A stretch of 64,000 bases of DNA from Glaciecola sp048820975 (lineage in GTDB: Bacteria > Pseudomonadota > Gammaproteobacteria > Enterobacterales > Alteromonadaceae). Shown piece after piece: positions 1-8,621 of the stretch. Under the pieces are notes generated by a model. The model was given only the letters and a program-made list of their open reading frames with translations, had not been told where the DNA came from and made no database searches. A program made the position numbers and the translations under genes. The first letter of the stretch is position 1. Every line of letters begins with the position of its first letter. The stretch spans positions 2,480,001-2,544,000 of the forward strand of contig NZ_JBMEUF010000001.1 of assembly GCF_048820975.1 (NCBI RefSeq). The letters run 5' to 3'.

Positions 1-3000
1 AACTTGTTGTACAAGCCTTTGGCCCCTTCGCAACAAAAGAAGAGCTTGATTTTAGCCGCCTGGGCAACAACCCACTATTTTTAATAAATGGCCCCACCGG
101 CGCTGGAAAAAGCTCAATTTTAGATGCTATTTGCTTCGCGCTTTACGGCCAAACCACTGGAGCGGAACGCACTGCAACTCAAATGCGCTGCGATTTTGCC
201 AGCCCTAAACTACTTACTGAAGTAAGTTTAGACTTTTCACTTGGCAACAAAACCTATCGCATTACTCGTATTCCTATGCAAGAGCGCAGCAAAGCAAACG
301 GTGAAGGCACAACCAGCCAAGCATCAAAAGCCACTCTATGGGAATTAGATGGCACTGAAAACAACACTTTATTAGTTGAATCTAAAGTCACTGAGGCTGA
401 CGCCCAAATTCGCACTTTGATTGGCCTTGACGTAGAGCAGTTTCGCCAAGTAATGGTGCTGCCCCAAGGCAAATTCAGAGACTTACTTTTAGCTGACTCC
501 AAAGACAGAGAAAAAATATTCAGCCAGCTATTTCAAACCTCGATTTATAAAAAAATTGAGGATGCGCTAAAAACTAAAGCATTGGCTATTACCAAAGCGA
601 AGAGCGATCACGAAAATCAAATTAAAGGGATTTTACAAAGCGCTGATGTAGAAAGCGCAGAACAATTAAAGCTTAGTATTGCTAAAATACAGCCTGAACT
701 TGAGCTTGCTTTAACAGAAAAAACAGCCGCCAGCGAGGCACTGAAATTCGCTGAAAAACGCCTTGATGATGCTAAAATTCTCACAAGCAAATTTGACAAT
801 CTTGCTAGAAAAAATGAAGAGCTAGCACAGCACAGTATGCAAAAAGTCGACATTGAGAAAAGTCAGCTTCAGCTAAAGTTGGCACTAAACGCACAAAAGC
901 TTGAAGCCCCGTTTTTAGCTAAAAATGACTTACATGAAAAGGTAGGCACCACTCAAGCCTCGTTGAAGCTTAGTGAAGCAAATTTAACTCAAGTAAACGC
1001 GCATCTTAAAGACGTAACATTGGCATTTTCGAAGGCTGAAGAAGCGCACAAAAATGTACAAATATTACAAACTGATTTGAATAAACTTGAGCAATACTTA
1101 GGGCTTGCAAACGAGCTAAGCGAGGCTAGAAACACACAAGAAAACTGCCAAAAAGAATTTAACGTTCACCATGAAAAGCAGCTTGGCGAGCAAAAAAAAC
1201 TTAGCTATCTTAAGGCGCAAATAGCTGAAAAAGAGGCTTCAATAGCGCAGCTCAATATTGCACTTGAAGCATTGCCAGAACAAAGCATATTGCTTGAGAA
1301 ATATCGCCAAAACAAAGACGCTCGGCAAAAACTTTTCCAAGCCAATGAAGAACTGCACATCCTTAAAATTCACACCCGTGCAGCCAAGAATACATTAGAT
1401 GGCGCTGCCACTTTATTGAGCGATTTAGAAACCGCAGCTAAAAAATGTGAGTATTCGTGGCACAGCAATCAAGCGGCCATATTAGCGCAAGATTTGCAAA
1501 CAGGTGAAGCTTGCCCGGTGTGCGGTAGCCTAGAGCATCCCAATTTAGCTCAAGCGCTCTTAGACAATGCCGCGAGTAAAGAAGATGTTGAGCAAGCTAG
1601 ACAAAAAGTAAGTGCCCAAAGCGCCCTACGTGATAAGGCAAAACAAAGTGTTGATAACGCGCTAATTAAAGAAAATACGAAAGCAGCCGCCATTGCTGAG
1701 ATTGAAACAGCACTAGGTGAGCTTGCCTTACAAGCACCCGAAGCGCTCAACCGTGAGTTTGAAACGCAGCAAGCCGTGGTAGAGTCTTTAAACAGCACCA
1801 AGCAATCTCTTGCCATCATACAAGGCTCGCTTAGTAAGGAAAAACGTGAATTATTGCAACTTGAAGAGACATATTCAGCCACTGAAAAGCTAGCCAATAC
1901 CAGTAAAGAGCGTTTAAGAATAGCTGAAAGCCAAGTGGAGCAAACACAAAAAAAGTTACCTGAAAAGTATCAAGACTCGGTGAGTTTAAATACTGAAATT
2001 GCTGATACTCGCAGCAAAATAGTGAATTTAAACACGGCCCTAGAGCAAGCGCGTAAAAACAAAGATAGCGCGCAGTCACAGCTTGATAAAAGCGAAGCGA
2101 ACACGGCCTCTTTAGCCAACCAGTTAAAAGGGCTTCAAAACGAACTCGCTACCGCCATACAAGCCTGGGAGCTTAAGTTACAGGCAAGTGAGTTTGACAA
2201 TGAAGCGCAATTTACGCAAGCCCTACTAAGCGACGAAGAACAAGCTCGGCTCAACAAAGAAATTGATAACTACAAGCAAACTCTCAACACCCTTGAAGGG
2301 GCTAAAACGCAGCTTGAAAGTGAGCTTAAAGATAAGACGCTACCTAACTTAGTACAGCTTGAAGAACAACTTACCCTTGCCAACCAAGGGTATGTACAAA
2401 AAGATGAAGCATGGCGGGGTATTGAGCAGCGTAACAATCAGTTAAGTCAAGTGCAGGCCAAACTCGTTGGTGCGCTTAAGAAGCATGAAGCTTTAGACCA
2501 ACAATACAATACAGTGGGCACGCTGTATGAAGTGTCAAACGGCATAGGCGGCAATAAAGTTAGCCTTCAACGCTTTGTACTAAGCGTACTGTTAGACGAC
2601 GTATTAATACAAGCTTCTGAGCGCTTACTGCTTATGAGCAGTGGGCGTTATCAGCTCATTCGCAAAGAAGAGCGTGCAAAAGGCAATAAAGCTTCAGGCC
2701 TTGAGCTTGAAGTAGATGATACTTACACAGGTAAATCCCGCTCAGTGGCAACATTGTCAGGCGGTGAGTCATTTATGGCGGCACTTGCCCTTGCGCTGGG
2801 TTTGTCAGACGTGGTGCAATCATACGCTGGGGGCATTAAGCTTGACACCCTATTCATAGACGAAGGCTTTGGTAGTTTAGATCCTGAATCATTAGAACTC
2901 GCCATTCGCACGCTGGTAGACTTACAAGCAACGGGGCGCACCATTGGTATTATTTCCCACGTAAGTGAACTGAAAAACCAAATGGCCCTGCGCGTAGATG

Positions 3001-3044
3001 TGCAAGCAAGCCAAGCAGGCAGCAAAATTGCCTTAATCGCCTAA
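1..3044 (+). CDS. sbcC: Exonuclease subunit SbcC (5' truncated by window edge)
   Basis: This is the ATPase subunit of the SbcCD (Rad50/Mre11-type) nuclease, which opens DNA hairpins and processes double-strand ends in the cytoplasm. The reading frame is open from base 3, so the true start lies just upstream of the window; about 1013 residues are visible against roughly 1050 in E. coli. Seen in order: Walker A GPTGAGKSS at 90-116, a long heptad-rich, glutamine/lysine/glutamate-rich coiled coil, the zinc-hook CPVC at 1512-1523, the second coiled coil, the ABC signature LSGGES at 2754-2771 and Walker B LFIDEG near 2850-2867. A putative sbcD would lie upstream, outside the window. A decayed copy of its 3' end lies at 6260-6318. 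Confidence 0.96.
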   Translation, partial: LVVQAFGPFATKEELDFSRLGNNPLFLINGPTGAGKSSILDAICFALYGQTTGAERTATQMRCDFASPKLLTEVSLDFSLGNKTYRITRIPMQERSKANGEGTTSQASKATLWELDGTENNTLLVESKVTEADAQIRTLIGLDVEQFRQVMVLPQGKFRDLLLADSKDREKIFSQLFQTSIYKKIEDALKTKALAITKAKSDHENQIKGILQSADVESAEQLKLSIAKIQPELELALTEKTAASEALKFAEKRLDDAKILTSKFDNLARKNEELAQHSMQKVDIEKSQLQLKLALNAQKLEAPFLAKNDLHEKVGTTQASLKLSEANLTQVNAHLKDVTLAFSKAEEAHKNVQILQTDLNKLEQYLGLANELSEARNTQENCQKEFNVHHEKQLGEQKKLSYLKAQIAEKEASIAQLNIALEALPEQSILLEKYRQNKDARQKLFQANEELHILKIHTRAAKNTLDGAATLLSDLETAAKKCEYSWHSNQAAILAQDLQTGEACPVCGSLEHPNLAQALLDNAASKEDVEQARQKVSAQSALRDKAKQSVDNALIKENTKAAAIAEIETALGELALQAPEALNREFETQQAVVESLNSTKQSLAIIQGSLSKEKRELLQLEETYSATEKLANTSKERLRIAESQVEQTQKKLPEKYQDSVSLNTEIADTRSKIVNLNTALEQARKNKDSAQSQLDKSEANTASLANQLKGLQNELATAIQAWELKLQASEFDNEAQFTQALLSDEEQARLNKEIDNYKQTLNTLEGAKTQLESELKDKTLPNLVQLEEQLTLANQGYVQKDEAWRGIEQRNNQLSQVQAKLVGALKKHEALDQQYNTVGTLYEVSNGIGGNKVSLQRFVLSVLLDDVLIQASERLLLMSSGRYQLIRKEERAKGNKASGLELEVDDTYTGKSRSVATLSGGESFMAALALALGLSDVVQSYAGGIKLDTLFIDEGFGSLDPESLELAIRTLVDLQATGRTIGIISHVSELKNQMALRVDVQASQAGSKIALIA

Positions 3045-3105
3045 GGTAAGTCATAAAATCAAAGGCCAAGGCCTACTAGTGAACAATAATTAATAGTTAA
3101 AAATT

Positions 3106-3145
3106 AAAAAAGGTCAGCGACTCTTGCGAATCACTGACCTTTTTA
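3106..3145. terminator. Bidirectional terminator between sbcC and the TonB receptor
   Basis: The inverted repeat AAAAAGGTCAG / CTGACCTTTTT surrounds a short loop and has an A-run on one side and a T-run on the other. It sits between two convergent genes, so it can serve sbcC on the plus strand and the receptor on the minus strand. Confidence 0.8.
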
Positions 3146-3165
3146 TGAGATAGTTTATCTAAGTC

Positions 3166-6075
3166 TTAAAATAAGAACTTAGCGCCTAGGTATAAGCGAC
3201 GAGGTTCAACAAAGTCTTTTGCTTCACCAAATGCAAAACTACCGCTCCCAGCAACTAATTGCTCTTCTTCAAGAACAGCTTGGTCATCAAGCACGTTGAA
3301 TACGTCTAAGAAGAATTCTGCTTTGTAGTCACCAAAGGTATGGTTGTACTTAAAGCGAATATCTAGGGTGCCGTATGCCTCAGTTTTTTCACTGGCTAGA
3401 TTTCCTGGAGCAATCCATAATCCATCATAACCACCAAAGTCATAAGACTCCTCTTCGCGTAATGGTAATAAGCGGCCATAAACGTTTTGAGCTCTGTTAT
3501 AAAAGGTACCCGAGTTCCAGTTATAAATTGCGCCAATTTCAAAACCATTATCAAAGTAGTAAGTACCGAACACTTTAAATTGATGTTCAATATTGCCTGG
3601 CTGCTTACCATACATGTTAGGTGCGCGAGGGTCTAAGTAATAGAAATCACCTTGTAAGTCTGCATTACCATCTGAATTTGAATTACCTTCCGCGTCATTG
3701 TAAGTGTATGAAGCGAGCAAATTCCAATTGTCAGTACGTAGCTTTTTGAAAGTCACTTCAATACCTTGATAATCTCGTTTACCACCTTCAAGCGTAGCTA
3801 GCACGTAGTTTGATCCAGGATTTTCAGTATAACCAAAGTAAGACAAAGGTAAGGCCAAGCTTGAACCGTCAAGTTGCCCGCCCTCAGTATAAACACCTAA
3901 ATCGTAATCTTCTAAAATATCTCTAGTAGCACGTTTAGTGTATGTTACTGATATATTGGTACTTTCACTTAAGTTTTTCGAATAACCTATTAGGAATTCG
4001 TCGGTATAAGGCGTTTTAGTAGTAGGGGCAAAGAAAGCGTCTTGCGTACCCACACCACCGCGAGTACGGAAAGTTTCCCATGCGCCGTTGTAGTAAACCT
4101 GCTCTTCACGTACCGAACCTGTTAAATTACCTGCGAATGATGTCATATCAGTACGCACTGGGTCATAATATCTTCCAGTAAAGGCCCATACTTTTGAATC
4201 ACCGTCGCCATTAATGTCATAAACAACACTTAGTCGCGGTGCTATTTCCCAATCAAAACTAAAGATTTTAGCGCCTGTAGAAGCGTAATGATCCCATTTT
4301 TCAGCGCGTAGCCCTACATTCACGGTTAAATCGTCAAAGTTAACACTATCTTGAATGTAAAAAGTCTGACCTTTAGTTTCAAGCTTCGACTCTGCTTGTT
4401 GAGTTTGAATAATTCGATACGCGTTTACGTCACCGGTTGGGTTGCCGGCAGTGCTATCAAATACAATAGATGCAACATCTTCAACATCAATCCCCACTGC
4501 AGTAGCTATACGTTCTGCATCATCTTCAGATAGGTCTCTAGAACCAACCCAGCCTTGATTTCCAGTGTAATCTGCAAAGGTTACGCCTGCATCTGCATCG
4601 TCTATAGACGTATATTGAGCCGAATCACCGGTATAAACTGAATTAGTGATATTTTCGTTAGTTTCACGTGAATAACCCGCTTCAATTGTATGGTAACCAA
4701 AGTCAGTATCTAAATAGTATTCAACATTTACGTAAGCACTTTCTTTATTACGGTCACGCAGCGTGTTTGCGCCTAAGCCGCCTAAATCGGTGTCTGATTG
4801 AGAGGCACTGCCAGCATTACTTAAATAAGCAACATCGTTACGCGTTGTAGCATCTTTTGCTAAATCAGAAAGTTCAGATTCATGACGCATAAATCCAGCG
4901 TTAATCACCACATCATCCCATAGGTGTGAATAATCTATTTTGAAGTTGTCACCACCTGCATCTCTTGAGCTGTCACGATTTGAAAGAACGGTAAAGTCAC
5001 TAGTACCTGACCTTTCAAGCGGGTCATTAAAGTAGGTTAATACTAAACGGTCATTGTCTGTTGCTTGCCAAGTTAGTTTACCAAAGCCAAGTGTCTCTTC
5101 CCTCTCAGTAGAACGAGAAAACTCACCTGTATCAGCATTTAAAACATCATCTTTTCTGTTTTTAATTTGGTAAGAAGCAAAAAACCACAGCTTGTCTTTA
5201 ATAATTGGGCCGCCTAAAGTAACGGCAGTATCGTAAGTTGAAAACCCGCCACTAGCTTGCTCAGCATCTGCGACTAGACTGTCATTTTGAAAATAATAGT
5301 TAACCGAACCGTGAAATTCATTACTACCTGATTTTGTAATAACTCGCGATACTAAGCCAGTACCCCCAGCATATTTAGCAGGTACACCGCCGGTTAATAC
5401 TTGTTGCTCTTGAATAATCTCAGAGTTAATGTTGCCGCCGAATGTACCGGTAACATTATCAGTTACGTTTACACCATCAATATAATAAACGTTATCTGAA
5501 GACTGCCCAACAGTACCGCCGCTATCGGCATAGTTAACACCTGATTTCGAAGAAGGATTCCCACCGGCACTTGGCTTCACGCCCGGTGTTAATTGCAAAT
5601 AGCTTTGGTAAGAACGCCCAGTAGGCAATGACTCTGTTAGATCAAGCGTAATATCGAGTCCTGTTGATGAAGACGTTGTATCAATAGCCGTAATGGCACG
5701 CCCTGATATACTAATGGTTTCAACATCGCTTGTATCGGTGCTCACAACATAACTTAAGTTTAAACTTTTACCTGTAATTACTCTTACATCAGTTGCTTCA
5801 AATGGCTGGATATTCGCACCGTTAACGCTTACCGTATATTGACTTGAAGCGTCTAGCCCTCTTAAAGTCACAAACCCGTCTGCATCTGTTACGGCATTTT
5901 TACTCACTAAACTATCAGGTGCCTCTACTAATATAGAAGCCCCGGCCAATGGATTACCACTAGCATCTGTTATTTTTATTTTTAAACCACCGGTATCTGC
6001 TGCATAGACTGAAGCGGATACACCTAATGCTGCAGCAACAGCGAACGCTGTTAAACTGCGTTTAATATTTTTCAT
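3166..6075 (-). CDS. Oar-like TonB-dependent receptor with N-terminal carboxypeptidase-regulatory domain
   Basis: This is a 969-aa outer-membrane TonB-dependent receptor. The first 25 residues form a signal peptide ending SVYA. A carboxypeptidase-regulatory-like (CarboxypepD_reg) fold follows at about residues 30-115, with the pattern GLKIKITDASGNPLAGASI and a later DADGFVTLRGL. The plug domain covers about 120-260, and a beta-barrel of acidic and aromatic strands ends in KFLF, the terminal aromatic residue used for barrel assembly. This architecture is the Oar family of proteobacteria, often linked to peptide or protein uptake, although the substrate cannot be read here. An AGGGA ribosome site precedes the ATG. 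The gene stands alone between sbcC and a decayed copy of the sbcC 3' end. Confidence 0.93.
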   Translation of the reverse strand: MKNIKRSLTAFAVAAALGVSASVYAADTGGLKIKITDASGNPLAGASILVEAPDSLVSKNAVTDADGFVTLRGLDASSQYTVSVNGANIQPFEATDVRVITGKSLNLSYVVSTDTSDVETISISGRAITAIDTTSSSTGLDITLDLTESLPTGRSYQSYLQLTPGVKPSAGGNPSSKSGVNYADSGGTVGQSSDNVYYIDGVNVTDNVTGTFGGNINSEIIQEQQVLTGGVPAKYAGGTGLVSRVITKSGSNEFHGSVNYYFQNDSLVADAEQASGGFSTYDTAVTLGGPIIKDKLWFFASYQIKNRKDDVLNADTGEFSRSTEREETLGFGKLTWQATDNDRLVLTYFNDPLERSGTSDFTVLSNRDSSRDAGGDNFKIDYSHLWDDVVINAGFMRHESELSDLAKDATTRNDVAYLSNAGSASQSDTDLGGLGANTLRDRNKESAYVNVEYYLDTDFGYHTIEAGYSRETNENITNSVYTGDSAQYTSIDDADAGVTFADYTGNQGWVGSRDLSEDDAERIATAVGIDVEDVASIVFDSTAGNPTGDVNAYRIIQTQQAESKLETKGQTFYIQDSVNFDDLTVNVGLRAEKWDHYASTGAKIFSFDWEIAPRLSVVYDINGDGDSKVWAFTGRYYDPVRTDMTSFAGNLTGSVREEQVYYNGAWETFRTRGGVGTQDAFFAPTTKTPYTDEFLIGYSKNLSESTNISVTYTKRATRDILEDYDLGVYTEGGQLDGSSLALPLSYFGYTENPGSNYVLATLEGGKRDYQGIEVTFKKLRTDNWNLLASYTYNDAEGNSNSDGNADLQGDFYYLDPRAPNMYGKQPGNIEHQFKVFGTYYFDNGFEIGAIYNWNSGTFYNRAQNVYGRLLPLREEESYDFGGYDGLWIAPGNLASEKTEAYGTLDIRFKYNHTFGDYKAEFFLDVFNVLDDQAVLEEEQLVAGSGSFAFGEAKDFVEPRRLYLGAKFLF

Positions 6076-6259
6076 GTCGATTTCCCTGAATTATAGTTAT
6101 TTTAGATACGGCGCGTAGATGAAGATTAATCTAGATTCTAATTTTAAGTCGCTTTTTTATACTATAGTCTAATAAATGTGATGTAAACATATGTTTTTTG
6201 CGCACTCAAATTCGCTTTTATTGTTAATAAAGGCCACTTAGTTAAGCAATGAAAATTGC

Positions 6260-6318
6260 ATACGCACGCTCGTAACCGCACGAGCAACGGGCGCACTATT
6301 GGTATTATTCCCCACGTA
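6260..6318 (+). pseudogene. Relic of the sbcC 3' end
   Basis: These 59 bases align to 2904-2963 of sbcC with 50 of 60 positions identical and one 1-base deletion. The last 36 positions differ at only three. The segment corresponds to the SbcC stretch encoding LVDLQATGRTIGIISHV, near the C-terminus. It is frameshifted and has no gene around it. The rest of the 489-bp gap 6076-6564 holds the upstream region of the TonB receptor, a tandem repeat at 6300-6349 and no other gene that I can support. Confidence 0.65.
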
Positions 6319-6349
6319 TATGTCTGGTATTGTGTCCCACGTATATGTC
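6300..6349 (+). repeat. 25-bp tandem duplication
   Basis: Two adjacent 25-bp units (6300-6324 and 6325-6349) match at 22 of 25 positions. Both end in CCCACGTATATGTC. The first unit overlaps the sbcC relic, so the duplication arose after, or together with, the event that placed the relic here. Confidence 0.8.
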
Positions 6350-6564
6350 ATCCCCTTGAAGAAGGGGGAGCCCCTTGCCACTCGCTATTCTTTGACGAGC
6401 CGCGCTAGTGCATTTTCTATACTAAAGTTTGAGAATGACCTGCCGTTAACCTATGATGACTGCACATATCGGCGAATTTTGTCTTATCGCTAAAATATCA
6501 CCTATATGTTTACTCTAAGCTTCGCTTCGATATCCTTAATATTTAACGAGAAAGTACGAGTTAC

Positions 6565-8514
6565 GTGATAGCAAACAACAAACTCAAACACGCCATTTCT
6601 TGGGTTGGCGGTAAACATGAAACTGAGCAAATCAAATTTGCTCAATTTAAAGAATTGGTGACGAAAGTCCCTCTGCTTTACTTCATATTGCTCGTAAATT
6701 CACTCGTTTTAGCCTATACATTTTATTCTGTAGCACCAAACTACCTTACTGTTTTTGTGGCAGCTGCGTTATCGGTAGGTTGTGTTTTTCGCTCATTCAA
6801 ATGGTACGGCTATAGAAAAAAGCACTTCACGATCAAGCAAGTTGAATATCAAATAAAAATGACTGTGCTATTTTCCATCATAATGGGATGGGGTTTTATG
6901 GCATGGGGGATAGCCTTATTTCAGTATGGTGATATTGGCCAACAAGTGCATGTTGCTTACTACATATCTATTACTGTGTTTGGCATCATCGTGTGTTTAA
7001 TCCACTTACCCGCTGCGGTTTGGAGTATTTCTATTTCGGTAGGCATCCCGTTCGTAATTTTCTTTTGTGCAACCGGCTCACCCATCTTCATGTCTATTGC
7101 GTTTAATTTTAGCATTGTTGCCGCAGTTTTGGTTTCTATTGCCCTTAGTTACTACAAGTCTTTTTCAAACGTAATTACGTCGCGCTATGCACTTGAACAA
7201 CAACATAAACAAACCCAAGCACTTAACTTACAAAATGAATTATTAGCCAATCAAGACGGCTTAACGCAACTAGCAAATCGCAGAAGCTTCGCCAAACATC
7301 TTGAAAACAAACTAGAAAGCGCTTCGAGTAACAATCAATTTATAGTAGGTCTATGCGATTTAGACGGCTTTAAACCAGTCAATGACATTCACGGCCATGC
7401 CGCTGGTGACCGAGTATTAAAAGAAGTTAGCCTGCGCTTGCGGCAAATTGTCAAAGATGACTGCATGCTAGCGAGAATTGGCGGTGACGAGTTTGGTTTT
7501 GTGATTGACCACAGCGCTAGTCCTGACAACATAATAGTCCTTGGAAACCAGATTACGCAGGCACTTCGCTCACCCTTTATTATGCGCTCAGGCTTGGTCC
7601 AAATATCAGGCTCTTGTGGCTTTGCTGTGTACCCTGAAGCGGGTAATACTGTTGATAAACTACTAGAGCGTGCCGACTTCGCTCTTTACCAAGCCAAAAA
7701 CGAAGCACGAGGCTCATCGGTAGTTTTTTCAACTGACCATGAACAACTTATTAGCAACAAATCAAAAATTGAACTCGCTTTAACTCAAAGTATGCTCAAC
7801 AAAGAACTGAGCTTACATTATCAACCAATTGTGAATGGTAAAACGGGTGACATACGAGGGTTTGAGGCGCTTGCTCGTTGGTATAATGACGAACTAGGCC
7901 ATATACCGCCAAATGAATTTATTAGCATTGCTGAGAAAACCGGCATTATTAGTGAATTAACTTTGTATTTGTTTGAACTGGCAGTAAAAGAACTCGCCCG
8001 CTGGCCAGAACATCTATTTTTGTCGTTCAATTTGTCGGTACATGACGTAATGAGCAGTAAAACACTGCATGACTTAGAAAACATATTGATGACACACAAT
8101 ATTGCGCCGCAGCGAGTGCAATTTGAAATAACTGAAACCATTATGATGAGTGATATTGACCATTGCTGTGAGGTAACAAAAACCTTGCGTGAAAAAGGCT
8201 TCATTATAGCGCTTGATGATTTCGGCTCAGGCTATTCTAGTTTAGGGTATCTGCACAAGTTAAACTTCGATACTCTTAAAATAGATCGCAGTTTTGTTGC
8301 CAATCTTGAGCATGATCCGCGTAGCCAAGGGATCATAAAAACAATGCTTGAATTGTGCAGTAACTTTGATATTACGAGCACCATTGAGGGTGTTGAAACC
8401 GAAGCACAACGAACAATGCTTCTGTCTTTAGGATGCAAAAACATGCAAGGTTATTTCTTTCACCGCCCCGCCCCTATAAGCGAGTTTAATCTACAAATTC
8501 AGCGTGCATCTTAG
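6565..8514 (+). CDS. Membrane GGDEF-EAL protein (c-di-GMP turnover)
   Basis: A 649-aa inner-membrane protein. The first ~215 residues contain about five or six hydrophobic helices (for example around residues 35-75, 90-115 and 130-200). A GGDEF domain follows with an intact RIGGDEF motif near residue 305, then an EAL domain with FEALARW near 432, DDFGSGYSSLGYL and IEGVETEAQ. Both the cyclase and phosphodiesterase signatures look intact, so either activity is possible; the net direction cannot be told from sequence. Translation appears to begin at GTG 6565, since no better in-frame ATG precedes the first hydrophobic helix. The genes downstream are also c-di-GMP and two-component proteins. Confidence 0.93.
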   Translation: MIANNKLKHAISWVGGKHETEQIKFAQFKELVTKVPLLYFILLVNSLVLAYTFYSVAPNYLTVFVAAALSVGCVFRSFKWYGYRKKHFTIKQVEYQIKMTVLFSIIMGWGFMAWGIALFQYGDIGQQVHVAYYISITVFGIIVCLIHLPAAVWSISISVGIPFVIFFCATGSPIFMSIAFNFSIVAAVLVSIALSYYKSFSNVITSRYALEQQHKQTQALNLQNELLANQDGLTQLANRRSFAKHLENKLESASSNNQFIVGLCDLDGFKPVNDIHGHAAGDRVLKEVSLRLRQIVKDDCMLARIGGDEFGFVIDHSASPDNIIVLGNQITQALRSPFIMRSGLVQISGSCGFAVYPEAGNTVDKLLERADFALYQAKNEARGSSVVFSTDHEQLISNKSKIELALTQSMLNKELSLHYQPIVNGKTGDIRGFEALARWYNDELGHIPPNEFISIAEKTGIISELTLYLFELAVKELARWPEHLFLSFNLSVHDVMSSKTLHDLENILMTHNIAPQRVQFEITETIMMSDIDHCCEVTKTLREKGFIIALDDFGSGYSSLGYLHKLNFDTLKIDRSFVANLEHDPRSQGIIKTMLELCSNFDITSTIEGVETEAQRTMLLSLGCKNMQGYFFHRPAPISEFNLQIQRAS

Positions 8515-8621
8515 CTAAGCATTAATATTTCGACTTTTGTTGAAGTTTTATTCAGTCCTGCCGTTACCCTCACTAATCCGTATGCTCGTTTTCACATTGG
8601 AAGTTATTACTTACTATAATT

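Noticed and set aside
6299..6493. 64-codon open frame before the GGDEF-EAL gene
   Set aside because: It starts inside the sbcC relic and tandem repeat, has no ribosome site and shows no protein-like pattern.
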